NCBI GenBank assembly: GCA_964433645.1
Contig: CAYSSK010000030.1
Coordinates: 1 to 36,248, forward strand
Source of the DNA: Desulfofustis sp964433645
GTDB taxonomy: Bacteria > Desulfobacterota > Desulfobulbia > Desulfobulbales > Desulfocapsaceae
Direction: 5' to 3'
DNA: 36,248 nt
Shown here: positions 16,348-24,722 of the stretch, piece after piece
Position numbering within the stretch: the stretch's first letter is position 1
Layout: each line of letters begins with the position of its first letter
The notes under the pieces: model-generated
Told to the model about the DNA's origin: nothing
What the model saw: only the letters and a program-made list of their open reading frames with translations
Database searches by the model: none
Made by a program: the position numbers and the translations under genes

Positions 16348-16874
16348 TGCCGGTCCTCAGGGGGCTTTGCCGAAGCGTGTCCGTACCATGCTCCTTCGGC
16401 GCGGAGATGGTATGGTTCCGCACGGCGTGTGCATCGATACTGGTATGGTCTGCACGTTCTACCATGTTTTGTTCTTTGGTCAATGTTTGCTGATGCTAAC
16501 GCTCGGCCGACGGCGGGACAGGGTTAGACCTGTCCTCCGCTATCTACCGACCGCTGTCTGGTAACCAATTGGTGCAAAAAAAACGGCACCGTTGCCCCCT
16601 CGTTGTCGCCGATACGCAGTGGTGTTCCGATACGATGCCCGGCCATGACCGTTTTACAGGAAATATCACGGCAAACCTTGTACAATCGGCCGCTATCAAT
16701 GAGCGTTTTCATAGTGTCCGAGATGCTTGGGATGGTTTCGTAAGAGCTGACTTTTTGGTATCGTGAATTGCGGCGACGGGTAGCCGGATCGAGAGATTTT
16801 TCCGAATCCATCAGTTTTCGTGCGAATGAGACCGAACCATTGCACGGATCTCCGATGTCTTTGTTCGGCACGGC
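16348..16874. promoter_or_regulatory. divergent region before the hydrogenase operon, with repeated sites
   Basis: No gene is convincing in these 527 nt. A direct repeat GGTATGGT(T)CYGCACG occurs at 16409-16424 and 16442-16456, 33 nt apart (about three helical turns), with TACCATG copies on the other strand at 16384 and 16460. A hairpin or dyad pairs 16516-16522 with 16529-16535. TGGTAACCA followed by ATTGGT is at 16559-16573. These are regulator-site candidates for the membrane gene (left) or the hydrogenase operon (right). No sigma54 -24/-12 element was seen. Confidence 0.4.
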
Positions 16875-17825
16875 ATGACAATGAAACGACAGCAGACGGT
16901 GTATTGGTTGCAGGGGGGCGGCTGCGGCGGCGATACCTTTTCTTTCCTCAGCAGTGAATTTCCCAATATCATTGAATTATTCAAAAGACTTGAGCTGGAA
17001 TTGCTGTGGCATCCCTCGCTTTCCAACCTGTCGCCGGCGGAGCATGAGCGGCTCCTTGCCGACATTCTGGCCGGCGAGCAGCCGCTGGATATCCTGATGG
17101 TGGAGGGCTCGGTGATCTGCGGGCCGGCCGGCACCGGGATGTTCGATACCAAAGACGGCCAGCCCAAAAAAGAGATGATCTACAATCTCGCCGGCCGGGC
17201 CGGCCTGGTCATGGCCGTCGGCACCTGCGCCTGTTTCGGCGGGTTCGGCAACGATCAGGTGATCGAGGCTATCGGGCTGCAATTCGCCAGAAAGGAGCGG
17301 GGCGGCCTGTTCGGTTCGGACTTTCGTTCGGCGAGCGGTCAGCCGGTCATCAATCTGGCGGGCTGCCCCTGCCATCATGACGTCATCGCCGGGGCGCTTA
17401 TCTCGGCGGCCAGCGGAGTGAACCTTGAACTCGATCAGTATCAGCGGCCCATCGAGTGGTTCGCCACCACCGTGCATCAGGGGTGTACCCGCAATGAATA
17501 TCACGAATATCGGGTGGAAGAGTCCGACTTCGGCGAGATGGGCTGTCTCTTCTTCCACATGGGCTGCGCCGGACCGTTGGTGCCGGGTCCGTGCAACAAG
17601 CTGTTGTGGAATCAGCAATCATCCAAGCCGCGGGCCGGGGTCCCCTGTTTCGGCTGCACCGACCCCGACTTTCCCCGGGCCACGCCGTTTTTTCAGACCC
17701 CGAATATCGAAGGAATTCCGATCTCGCTGCCGATGGGGGTCAATCGCGCCCATTACATGGTGTACAAAGGCATGGCTGCCGCGGCGGCGCCGGACCACCT
17801 GAAGAAGCGAACCTCCAAAGTATAA
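16875..17825 (+). CDS. [NiFe] hydrogenase small subunit, cytosolic group 2 (sensory) type
   Basis: A 316-residue small subunit that carries the electron-relay Fe-S clusters. It has no Tat signal, starting directly at YWLQGGGCGGD, so it stays in the cytosol as in HupU/HoxB and other group 2 enzymes. Proximal-cluster positions are C17, then D20 where Cys is normal, then Cys in GTCACFGG and GCPCHH; two extra Cys sit beside these. The distal-cluster region VHQGCTRNEYH and later MGCLFFHMGCAGP, and the medial-cluster region GPCN and PCFGCTDPDF, are conserved. It is the first gene of a hydrogenase-kinase-cyclase operon. ATG 16881 is an alternative start; neither has a strong ribosome site. Confidence 0.92.
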   Translation: MTMKRQQTVYWLQGGGCGGDTFSFLSSEFPNIIELFKRLELELLWHPSLSNLSPAEHERLLADILAGEQPLDILMVEGSVICGPAGTGMFDTKDGQPKKEMIYNLAGRAGLVMAVGTCACFGGFGNDQVIEAIGLQFARKERGGLFGSDFRSASGQPVINLAGCPCHHDVIAGALISAASGVNLELDQYQRPIEWFATTVHQGCTRNEYHEYRVEESDFGEMGCLFFHMGCAGPLVPGPCNKLLWNQQSSKPRAGVPCFGCTDPDFPRATPFFQTPNIEGIPISLPMGVNRAHYMVYKGMAAAAAPDHLKKRTSKV

Positions 17826-17848
17826 TCCAGAGCAAAAGGCGACAGCGC

Positions 17849-19399
17849 ATGAGCAGAATCAACCGGGGAGTCAACATTCCGATCAACCGGGCCGAGGGCG
17901 ATCTTGAGGTTCGAATCGAGATCGAAGACGGTGTGGTTACCGAAGCCTGGAGTGCCGGTACGATGTATCGCGGTTTCGAGGCGATGATGCGCGGCCGCGG
18001 CGCCCTTGATGGCCTGGTCATGACACCGCGGGTCTGCGGCATCTGCAGCCTGACCCATCTCGCCGCCGCGGTCGCGGCGCTGGACGCGATCGCCGGCGCC
18101 GAGCCGCCCGACAACGCCTGGCGGCTCCGGAATCTGGCGTTGATGATGGAAACCATCCAGAGTGACGTCCGGCAGAGTATTCTGATGTTCATGGTCGATT
18201 TCGCCAATCGCCAGGCCTATCGCGACCTGCCGCTGCTGGAGGATGCCTGCGATCGCTACAGCCCGCTGGCCGGCCGGGCGGCTATCGAGGTGGTCCGTGA
18301 AACCAAGCGGCTCGTGCAGGGAGTGGCGATCATCGGCGGGCAGTGGCCCCATACCTCCTTTATGGTGCCCGGTGGCGTCACTTCCATGCCTGACGTGTCG
18401 AAAATCCTGCAGTGCCGGATCATCATCGAGCGTTTTATCGCCTGGTATGAGCGGACTATTCTCGGTTGCAGCCTGGAGCGCTGGCAGCAGGTCGCCAGCG
18501 TGACCGATCTGGAGAACTGGCTGGAAGAGGATGAGGCTCATCAAAACGGTGAACTTGGTTTCTTCCTGCGCATCGCCCGGCAGACCGACCTGCACCTGCT
18601 GGGCCGGGGGCCGAACCGGTTTCTCTCTTACGGTAATCTGGTGCTGCCCGAAGATACCACGGTCGGCGGATTCGACGGTAAGGTTTCGCGGGCCGGCTGG
18701 GCCGAAGGTGCCGCGGTTTTTCCGCTGGACGCCGGCAAGATCACCGAAGATACCTCCCACTCCTGGTTTGCTCCGGGCAAGCCGCCGCTCCATCCCTTCG
18801 ACGGTGAGACCAAGCCGTATGCGTCGGGGCACAGCGGCCAGGTCTACTCCTGGGTCAAGGCCCCGCGTTATGATGGACAGGTGGCTGAGACCGGGCCGCT
18901 GGCCGAGATGATTATCGACGGCCGGCCCCTGTTCAAGGATCTGATCGAGCGGCAGGGGCCGAGCGTTTTTGCCCGGCAGTTGGCCCGGTTCGTTCGACCC
19001 GCCGCGCTACTGCCGCCGATGCGGGTCTGGGCCGACGAGTTGCGGCACCATTGTATGGACCTGTTCTACCGCTCGGTCACAATGATTCCCGACGGCGAAG
19101 GGGCCGGCATGGTCGAAGCGGCGCGGGGCGCTCTGGGCCACTGGGTCAAGGTCCAGGACGAGAAGATCAGCCATTACCAGATTATCACGCCGACCGCCTG
19201 GAACGGATCGCCGCGGGATGCTGAGGGGAGGCGCGGTGCCTGGGAGGAAGCGCTTATCGGCACGCCGGTCACCGATCAGGCCAACCCGGTGGCGGCCGGG
19301 CATGTGGTGCGCTCCTTCGATCCCTGTCTGGTCTGCGCCGTTCACTGCCTGCAGAGCGGGGGCCGCACGGGACGGATGAAAGTCGGCGGCGGCCGGTGA
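17849..19399 (+). CDS. [NiFe] hydrogenase large subunit, group 2 (sensory) type
   Basis: A 516-residue catalytic subunit holding the NiFe(CN)2CO site. The N-terminal ligand motif is RVC63-G-I-C66-SLTH, and the C-terminal one is DPC493-L-V-C496-A-V-H499. The conserved Glu is in RAEGD near residue 16. Seventeen residues follow H499, so a cleavable C-terminal extension is present, unlike the HupV/HoxC sensors, which lack one. ATG 17849 matches the homologous start; the frame is open further up through the small-subunit gene. It lies 23 nt after the small subunit and overlaps the protease gene by 4 nt. Co-location with a kinase and cyclase points to sensing. Confidence 0.93.
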   Translation: MSRINRGVNIPINRAEGDLEVRIEIEDGVVTEAWSAGTMYRGFEAMMRGRGALDGLVMTPRVCGICSLTHLAAAVAALDAIAGAEPPDNAWRLRNLALMMETIQSDVRQSILMFMVDFANRQAYRDLPLLEDACDRYSPLAGRAAIEVVRETKRLVQGVAIIGGQWPHTSFMVPGGVTSMPDVSKILQCRIIIERFIAWYERTILGCSLERWQQVASVTDLENWLEEDEAHQNGELGFFLRIARQTDLHLLGRGPNRFLSYGNLVLPEDTTVGGFDGKVSRAGWAEGAAVFPLDAGKITEDTSHSWFAPGKPPLHPFDGETKPYASGHSGQVYSWVKAPRYDGQVAETGPLAEMIIDGRPLFKDLIERQGPSVFARQLARFVRPAALLPPMRVWADELRHHCMDLFYRSVTMIPDGEGAGMVEAARGALGHWVKVQDEKISHYQIITPTAWNGSPRDAEGRRGAWEEALIGTPVTDQANPVAAGHVVRSFDPCLVCAVHCLQSGGRTGRMKVGGGR

Positions 19400-19848
19400 A
19401 GGCGACGATTATCTGCATCGGTAACCGATTCGTACCGGCGGATGCCGCCGGTCCGGCGGTGTATGATCGACTGCTGGAGTTGAGGCTGTCCGCCGATGAC
19501 CTCGACATCGTCGACGGCGGTCTGCAGGGCCTGAACCTGCTGCCGCTGCTCGAGCGCGGTGGTCGGGTGATTTTTGTCGATGCGGTGAGCGGCTTTGCCG
19601 ATACCGACGGTGATCGAGTCGTGCTGCTCGATGGCTCCGAACTTGCGGCCCTGCCGAGCCCGCAAGGTTTCGACCATGGGGCCGGCATCGGCTACCTGCT
19701 GGCCGTTCTTCCGCAGGTCTGCGATGGCGAGATGCCCCGGGAGATTGCTCTGGTCGGCATCGAAGGGACATACGATGCGCAACTCATCGATCGGGCCGCC
19801 CGGCTCAGCATCGAGGTGGCGCACCACGGTTTACAGGGAAGCCGGTGA
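19396..19848 (+). CDS. hydrogenase maturation protease (HyaD/HybD/HycI family)
   Basis: A 150-residue nickel-dependent endopeptidase that trims the large-subunit C-terminus after NiFe insertion. Family nickel-ligand positions are present: an Asp in GNRFVPADAAGP (aligned with Glu16 of HybD), the Asp in VIFVDAVSG, and the His in GFDHGAGIGYLL. The usual double acidic pair is reduced to one. It starts with GTG in a GTGA overlap with the large subunit, and its stop shares one base with the kinase ATG. Its presence agrees with the C-terminal extension on the large subunit. Confidence 0.85.
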   Translation: MKATIICIGNRFVPADAAGPAVYDRLLELRLSADDLDIVDGGLQGLNLLPLLERGGRVIFVDAVSGFADTDGDRVVLLDGSELAALPSPQGFDHGAGIGYLLAVLPQVCDGEMPREIALVGIEGTYDAQLIDRAARLSIEVAHHGLQGSR

Positions 19849-22670
19849 TGGAAAAGAGCCGCGAAGAGCTGCAGCAGGAAATCAACATGCTCCGCCAGGA
19901 GATCCGTGTGGCCCGGGAGGCGGCTCAGACCACGGCCGATTTGGTGGTCCGCCAGTTCGAGCAGACGGAGCGGATGCTGCGCCGTTTCCAGGTCGCCAAT
20001 GCCGAGCGCCAGGCAGTTCTCGACGCCGCCACCCAATTGTCGATCATAGCCACCGACCTGGACGGCACCATCCGGCTGTTCAGCAAGGGCGCCGCCACCC
20101 TGCTCGGCTATCGGCCGGCCGAGATGATCGGCAAGCGAACCATCCTTTCCCTGCACCTGCCGGACGAACTGCAACGCTACGGCGAAAAGATCAGCGGCAT
20201 AAACGGGCCGGTGCTGCGGGACATGGAGGTCTTCGACCAGATCGTCAAACAGAAGCAGAGCCGGGCCCGGGAATGGGTCTACCTGCGCAAGGACAACACC
20301 CATCTGCCGGTGAGCCTGTCGGTAAACCGGCTGCTCAATCCGGACGGCCGGGTGGCCGGCTACCTGTTTGCGGCGATGGACATGACCCTGCAAAAGGAGA
20401 TGGAGGACGCATTGATCGAGGCCAAGGATGCGGCGGAGTCGGCCAATGCCTCCAAAGGCGATTTCCTGGCCAGGATGAGTCACGAGATCCGCACGCCGAT
20501 GAACGGCATCATCGGCATGGCCTCCCTGCTGGCAAAGACCGCGCTGGAGGCCAAGCAGCGAAACTACGTGGAAAAGCTGATCGGCTCGGCCAACACCCTG
20601 CTCCAGCTGATCAACGATATCCTCGATTTCTCCAAAATCGACGCCGGCCGGCTGCATCTGGAAAAGGTGGTTTTCAACCTCGAGGACATCCTCGGCAACG
20701 TCGCCAATGTCGTCGGCATGCAGGCGGAAAAGAAGGGGCTGGAGTTCTTGTTTCGCGTCGAACCCGAGGTACCCCATCAATTGATCGGCGACCCGTTGCG
20801 CCTTGGCCAGATCCTGATGAACCTGGCCGGCAATGGTGTGAAATTCACCGAGCACGGTGAAATTGTCGTCTCCGTCGGCGTCGAGCGGCGGCAGGGCAAC
20901 GATCTGACGGTCCGCTTTTCGGTGAAAGACAGTGGCATCGGTCTGGCCACGGAACAGATCGCTCCTTTGTTTTCCGCCTTCAGCCAGGCCGACGATTCCA
21001 TCACCCGTCGATATGGCGGTACCGGTCTGGGGCTGGCCATCTGCAAGCAGTTGACCGAGTTGATGGGCGGCACCATCCGGGTCGAGAGCGAGTCCGGCAA
21101 GGGCGCCGAGTTTATCTTTACCGCCCGCCTGCAATGTCCGGAGCGGCAATCGCTGGCCCGGCCGAAACTGCTCGAGCAATTGGGCGGCCTGCGGGCGCTG
21201 GTCGTCGACGACAATTCGATCGCCCGCGACGTGCTTGCCTCGATGCTGCGTTCCCTGAAAATCGAGGTCGATACCGCGGTCGACGGGGAATCGGCCATCG
21301 CGCTGCTCGAGGAGCAGACCCGGGCGGGGCGGTCCTATGACGTGATCCTGCTCGATTGGATTATGCCCGGTATCGATGGGATCGAAACGGCCCGACGGAT
21401 CAAGGCCAACGCCGAGATTGCCCGCATCCCGGCGATGCTGATGGTCACGGCCAACGCCCGCGAGGACGCCTATGTCGAAGCGAAGAATGCCGGCCTTGAC
21501 GCGTTTCTGCTCAAGCCGGTCTATGCCTCGATCATGCACGACACCTTGCTCGATATCATCGGCATGGAAACCGATTCCACCGTCAGTTCCGGCATGGAGC
21601 GGCGTCAGGATGTCGATCTGGACGACATCGGCGGCGCCCGCATTTTACTGGTCGACGACAACGCTATTAATCAGGAGGTCGCCGCCGAATTCCTGCACAC
21701 CGTCGGCATGACCGTAACCAGTGCCGGCAACGGCCGGGAGGCCCTGCAGGCACTGGACGGGCAGACGTTCGACCTGGTTCTGATGGATATCCAGATGCCG
21801 GAGATGGATGGCCTCGAGGCAACCCGACGGATCCGTAGCATCCCCCGGTTTCAAGACCTGCCGATCATCGCGATGACCGCTCACGCGATGACCGGTGATC
21901 GTGACAAGAGCCTGGCGGCGGGAATGAACGATCATATCACCAAGCCGATCGACCAGAAAATCCTCTACCAGACGCTCAAACAGTGGATCCCGCCCACGGG
22001 CGCCACATCGACGCCGTCTGGACAGCAGCAGCCGGTGGCAAAGACGGTCGATAACGGTGGTGTGCCGGATGTACCGGGTATCGACAGTCAGCAGGCGATC
22101 AGGGTGCTCAACGGCAATACCTCCCTGTTTCGCAAGATGCTTTATCAATTCAGAAATGAGTACGCGCTGCTGCCGACCCACTTGAGAGAGTTGTCCAAGG
22201 CCGGACACTGGGAGCAGATCGGCGTCTACGCCCACACGGTAAAAGGCGTCGCCGGTTATATCGGGGCTCCGGATCTGGGAGCGACGGCCCGGGAATTGGA
22301 AGAAGTCATAAAGGAGCAGCGGCGCGACGAGGCCGGCGGTCTGTTGCCGGCCTTCATCGATGCGCTTGACTCCGTACTGTCTGCTCTGTCGGCGCTGCCG
22401 CCGGAGCCTGAGGCGGCGGCAGCGCCGGGCCGATCGGAGAACCCCGGTGCCGACCGGAAAGGTGAGATGCTGCGCGACTTGGTTGGCCGGCTGGAACGGG
22501 GAGAGGCGGCGGCCGAGCACCTTTTCGGCACGATGAGGGGGCAGTTCTCCGGTGATGGGGTGGACGAATTGTTAGACAGGATTGCTGGTGCAATTGATGA
22601 TATAGAATACGATGATGCGGCGGCTTTGGCCCGTGAATTGCTGCAGCATCAGGAACACCGGGCAAAATGA
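19848..22670 (+). CDS. soluble hybrid sensor histidine kinase (PAS-HisKA-HATPase-REC-REC-HPt)
   Basis: A 940-residue cytoplasmic kinase without membrane segments. In order: coiled coil (1-55), PAS domain (about 57-175), HisKA with H212 in MSHEIRTPMNG, HATPase with N, G1 and G2 boxes (GDPLRLGQILMNLAGNGVKF, DSGIGL, GGTGLGLAI), REC1 (about 449-565, D503), REC2 (about 596-712, D647) and an HPt domain with H796 in AHTVKGVAG. A complete phosphorelay is thus in one chain. HoxJ/HupT kinases of HoxBC/HupUV hydrogenase sensors are likewise soluble with a PAS domain, but lack the REC and HPt parts. ATG 19848 is preferred over GTG 19845 because AGGGA then has good spacing. The next gene, a REC-GGDEF protein, is the obvious partner. 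Confidence 0.93.
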   Translation: MEKSREELQQEINMLRQEIRVAREAAQTTADLVVRQFEQTERMLRRFQVANAERQAVLDAATQLSIIATDLDGTIRLFSKGAATLLGYRPAEMIGKRTILSLHLPDELQRYGEKISGINGPVLRDMEVFDQIVKQKQSRAREWVYLRKDNTHLPVSLSVNRLLNPDGRVAGYLFAAMDMTLQKEMEDALIEAKDAAESANASKGDFLARMSHEIRTPMNGIIGMASLLAKTALEAKQRNYVEKLIGSANTLLQLINDILDFSKIDAGRLHLEKVVFNLEDILGNVANVVGMQAEKKGLEFLFRVEPEVPHQLIGDPLRLGQILMNLAGNGVKFTEHGEIVVSVGVERRQGNDLTVRFSVKDSGIGLATEQIAPLFSAFSQADDSITRRYGGTGLGLAICKQLTELMGGTIRVESESGKGAEFIFTARLQCPERQSLARPKLLEQLGGLRALVVDDNSIARDVLASMLRSLKIEVDTAVDGESAIALLEEQTRAGRSYDVILLDWIMPGIDGIETARRIKANAEIARIPAMLMVTANAREDAYVEAKNAGLDAFLLKPVYASIMHDTLLDIIGMETDSTVSSGMERRQDVDLDDIGGARILLVDDNAINQEVAAEFLHTVGMTVTSAGNGREALQALDGQTFDLVLMDIQMPEMDGLEATRRIRSIPRFQDLPIIAMTAHAMTGDRDKSLAAGMNDHITKPIDQKILYQTLKQWIPPTGATSTPSGQQQPVAKTVDNGGVPDVPGIDSQQAIRVLNGNTSLFRKMLYQFRNEYALLPTHLRELSKAGHWEQIGVYAHTVKGVAGYIGAPDLGATARELEEVIKEQRRDEAGGLLPAFIDALDSVLSALSALPPEPEAAAAPGRSENPGADRKGEMLRDLVGRLERGEAAAEHLFGTMRGQFSGDGVDELLDRIAGAIDDIEYDDAAALARELLQHQEHRAK

Positions 22671-22674
22671 CACA

Positions 22675-23619
22675 ATGATATTCGAGAACCCGCGTATTTT
22701 GATCGTTGACGATGAAAAAATGAATCTCAAGGTCCTGGCCGACCTGCTCAAGGACGAGTATGTCCCGATCCTGGCCCGCAACGGCGACCAGGCGATCCAG
22801 CACGCGCTGAGCGAGACCCCGCCGGACCTGATCCTGCTCGATGTGATCATGCCGCAGATGGGCGGCTATGAAGTTATCAAATATCTGAAAAACAACGATA
22901 AAACTAAGAATATTCCGGTCATTTTCGTTACCGCGCTCAGCTCTATCGAAGATGAGGAGTTCGGATTGCGGCTCGGCGCCGTCGACTATATTACCAAACC
23001 GTTTTCCCCGCCGATCGTCAAGATCCGCATCCGCAACCATCTGCGCATCATCCACCAGTACAAGCTGCTCGATCAGCTGGCCCATCTCGACGGGTTGACC
23101 GAGATCTGCAACCGGCGGCGCTTCGAAGAAGTATTCAAGAAAGAATGGGAGCGATCGCTGCGGAGCGGCAGCCCGTTCTCGCTGGCGATGATCGATGTCG
23201 ACTATTTCAAGCAGTACAACGATCACTACGGCCATGCCATGGGGGACCTGGCCCTGCAGCGGATTGCCAAGTCCCTCTCCGATGTGCTGCGCCGGCCGGC
23301 CGATTTCATCGCCCGCTACGGCGGTGAAGAATTCGTGATGCTGATGCCGGAGACCGATCATGACGGAGCGATGCAGGTGGCTCGTTACTCGCTGGCCAGG
23401 ATCGCCGAGCTGAACATCGTCCATCACCATTCCCGGGCGGCCGACTGCGTGACCGTCAGTATCGGTCTGTCCACCATCCACCCGGCCATCGCCGCTTCCC
23501 AGAAGACCTTTCTGGCCACCGCCGACCAGAACCTCTACCGCGCCAAGGAGGGCGGTCGCAACCGGGTGGTCGGCAGCATCATCAGAGCAGAGACGGTAGT
23601 ACCGGTGCAGACGGTGTAG
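22675..23619 (+). CDS. response regulator diguanylate cyclase (REC-GGDEF)
   Basis: A 314-residue protein with an N-terminal receiver domain (phosphoacceptor D56 in LLDVIMPQMGG) and a C-terminal GGDEF domain (from about 140). The active-site loop is intact GGEEF at 216-220, and the inhibitory I-site R207-x-x-D210 lies the canonical five residues before it, so it should make c-di-GMP with product feedback. The start 4 nt after the kinase stop implies one transcript. The HPt domain of the kinase would pass phosphate to D56. This makes c-di-GMP the likely output of the hydrogenase sensor. Confidence 0.94.
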   Translation: MIFENPRILIVDDEKMNLKVLADLLKDEYVPILARNGDQAIQHALSETPPDLILLDVIMPQMGGYEVIKYLKNNDKTKNIPVIFVTALSSIEDEEFGLRLGAVDYITKPFSPPIVKIRIRNHLRIIHQYKLLDQLAHLDGLTEICNRRRFEEVFKKEWERSLRSGSPFSLAMIDVDYFKQYNDHYGHAMGDLALQRIAKSLSDVLRRPADFIARYGGEEFVMLMPETDHDGAMQVARYSLARIAELNIVHHHSRAADCVTVSIGLSTIHPAIAASQKTFLATADQNLYRAKEGGRNRVVGSIIRAETVVPVQTV

Positions 23620-23621
23620 CT

Positions 23622-24452
23622 CTATTCTCCTGTGTCTTCCAGCCAGCTCAAATAGTCGCGAAAGATCTCCGGGCCTGTTTCTTTCAATGCCCGGCGACCG
23701 TCGATCAGTGCTCGATGGTCGCGGTTGCGGCGCGCCAGTTCGGTCGCTCTGAGAAGCTGGTAGCAGCGGGCGTTTGTGCCGCTGCTGACCTGCGGGTGTT
23801 CGACCAGCGGCAAAACACCTTTGAAGAAGGCGTAGATCGGTGTCAACGCCGGGCCGTGCTCTTCGATGCAGGCTGCCAACTCCCGGTGGCCGATGTGCTG
23901 CGTGCCGATATCTTCCGGGTCCAGCAGGAGGGCTCGGGCATACGCCGGTGCGGCGAGTTCCCGCCGCCCCTGGAGCAGCAGCGTCTCGCCGAGCAGGAGA
24001 TGAAGGCGGGCGCAGCCGGGCTGCTTTGCTATCTGGCTGTGCAGATTGGCCTCGGCGGCGCGGTGTTTGCCGAGGCGCAGCAGGAGATGGCCAAGACAGA
24101 GATCGGGCGGATGAAAAAAACCGGGCCGGTCGGCCAGCAGGTCGCGGATGTGCTGCAGCAGCCGCCGGCGCAGCGCGGTGTGATGGCGACCGACGGGCGG
24201 GGGGGTGCGCTGCAGCTCCTGCCAGATCAGGATGGCCGCCGGTTCGGCGGGCAGAGACATGGCGTCGAGGTAACATTTTCGCCAGCACTGCAGATCCCTG
24301 AGACCGGAGCTTGCTTGCGGATGGTCCGGCAGTGGTCCCAGGACCGATAAAAAGCGCCTCTCCGCCTCGGCAAAGTTCAATTCGGCCAGCGCCTCGTAGC
24401 CCGAACCGACGGCAAGCACATCCCATTCAAACAGACTCAGCTGCATCTTCAT
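23622..24452 (-). CDS. tetratricopeptide-like repeat protein, unknown function
   Basis: A 276-residue soluble protein rich in paired helices. TPR-like repeats are visible around LNFAEAERRFLSVLGPLPDH near the N-terminus, HLLLRLGKHRAAEANL in the middle and LLLQGRRELAAPAYARALLL after it. No signal peptide or other domain was recognised. The start ATG 24452 is preferred over the further-upstream in-frame start at 24515 because the preceding residues look like intergenic translation; ATG 24446 is also possible. It converges on the cyclase gene with only 2 nt between stops. A scaffold role is generic to TPR proteins; a link to the hydrogen sensor is not shown. Confidence 0.6.
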   Translation of the reverse strand: MKMQLSLFEWDVLAVGSGYEALAELNFAEAERRFLSVLGPLPDHPQASSGLRDLQCWRKCYLDAMSLPAEPAAILIWQELQRTPPPVGRHHTALRRRLLQHIRDLLADRPGFFHPPDLCLGHLLLRLGKHRAAEANLHSQIAKQPGCARLHLLLGETLLLQGRRELAAPAYARALLLDPEDIGTQHIGHRELAACIEEHGPALTPIYAFFKGVLPLVEHPQVSSGTNARCYQLLRATELARRNRDHRALIDGRRALKETGPEIFRDYLSWLEDTGE

Positions 24453-24722
24453 TTTTGTCCCCAATTGTAGCGCGGGGTGGCCGGTTGCCACCAATGGCCG
24501 CGGATCAGGAATCAACCCGAGTCACTTTAGTCCTTTTGCTCAGCTCTGGCAAGGACCGGCAGAGCGCCGGTGCAGTCAAGCTGTGCGCTCTGTTTGGCCG
24601 ACCGATCCGAAACGTGATCAAACAATAATACAATACAAACAGTATGTTAACGCGCCTTCTCTAAGGTGCGTCTGGCAAAAGACAGCGGCTCCCTGACCCC
24701 CTAAACAAGAGAGGAGTATGAA
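24453..24722. promoter_or_regulatory. region between TPR gene and phnC, with two hairpins
   Basis: Holds the promoter for phnCDE-phnM2, though no clear -35/-10 pair was found. A 7-bp stem (24561-24567 with 24585-24591) and a second stem near 24652-24670 precede phnC. The AT-rich run around 24610-24650 is the most likely promoter site. AGGAG before ATG 24723 is well placed. Confidence 0.35.

Noticed and set aside
16524..16871. A 115-codon frame on the minus strand in the gap before the hydrogenase operon
   Set aside because: It starts with GTG, has no ribosome site, overlaps dyads and the promoter zone, and its translation shows no recognisable domain.
19692..21539. A 615-codon minus-strand frame across the protease and kinase genes
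   Set aside because: It is the antisense reading of a clear multi-domain kinase; high GC leaves antisense frames open, and its translation is low-complexity with no domain.
22354..24426. A 690-codon minus-strand frame across the kinase end, cyclase and TPR genes
   Set aside because: It covers a certain GGDEF gene in antisense and reads as Arg/Pro-rich text without a domain.
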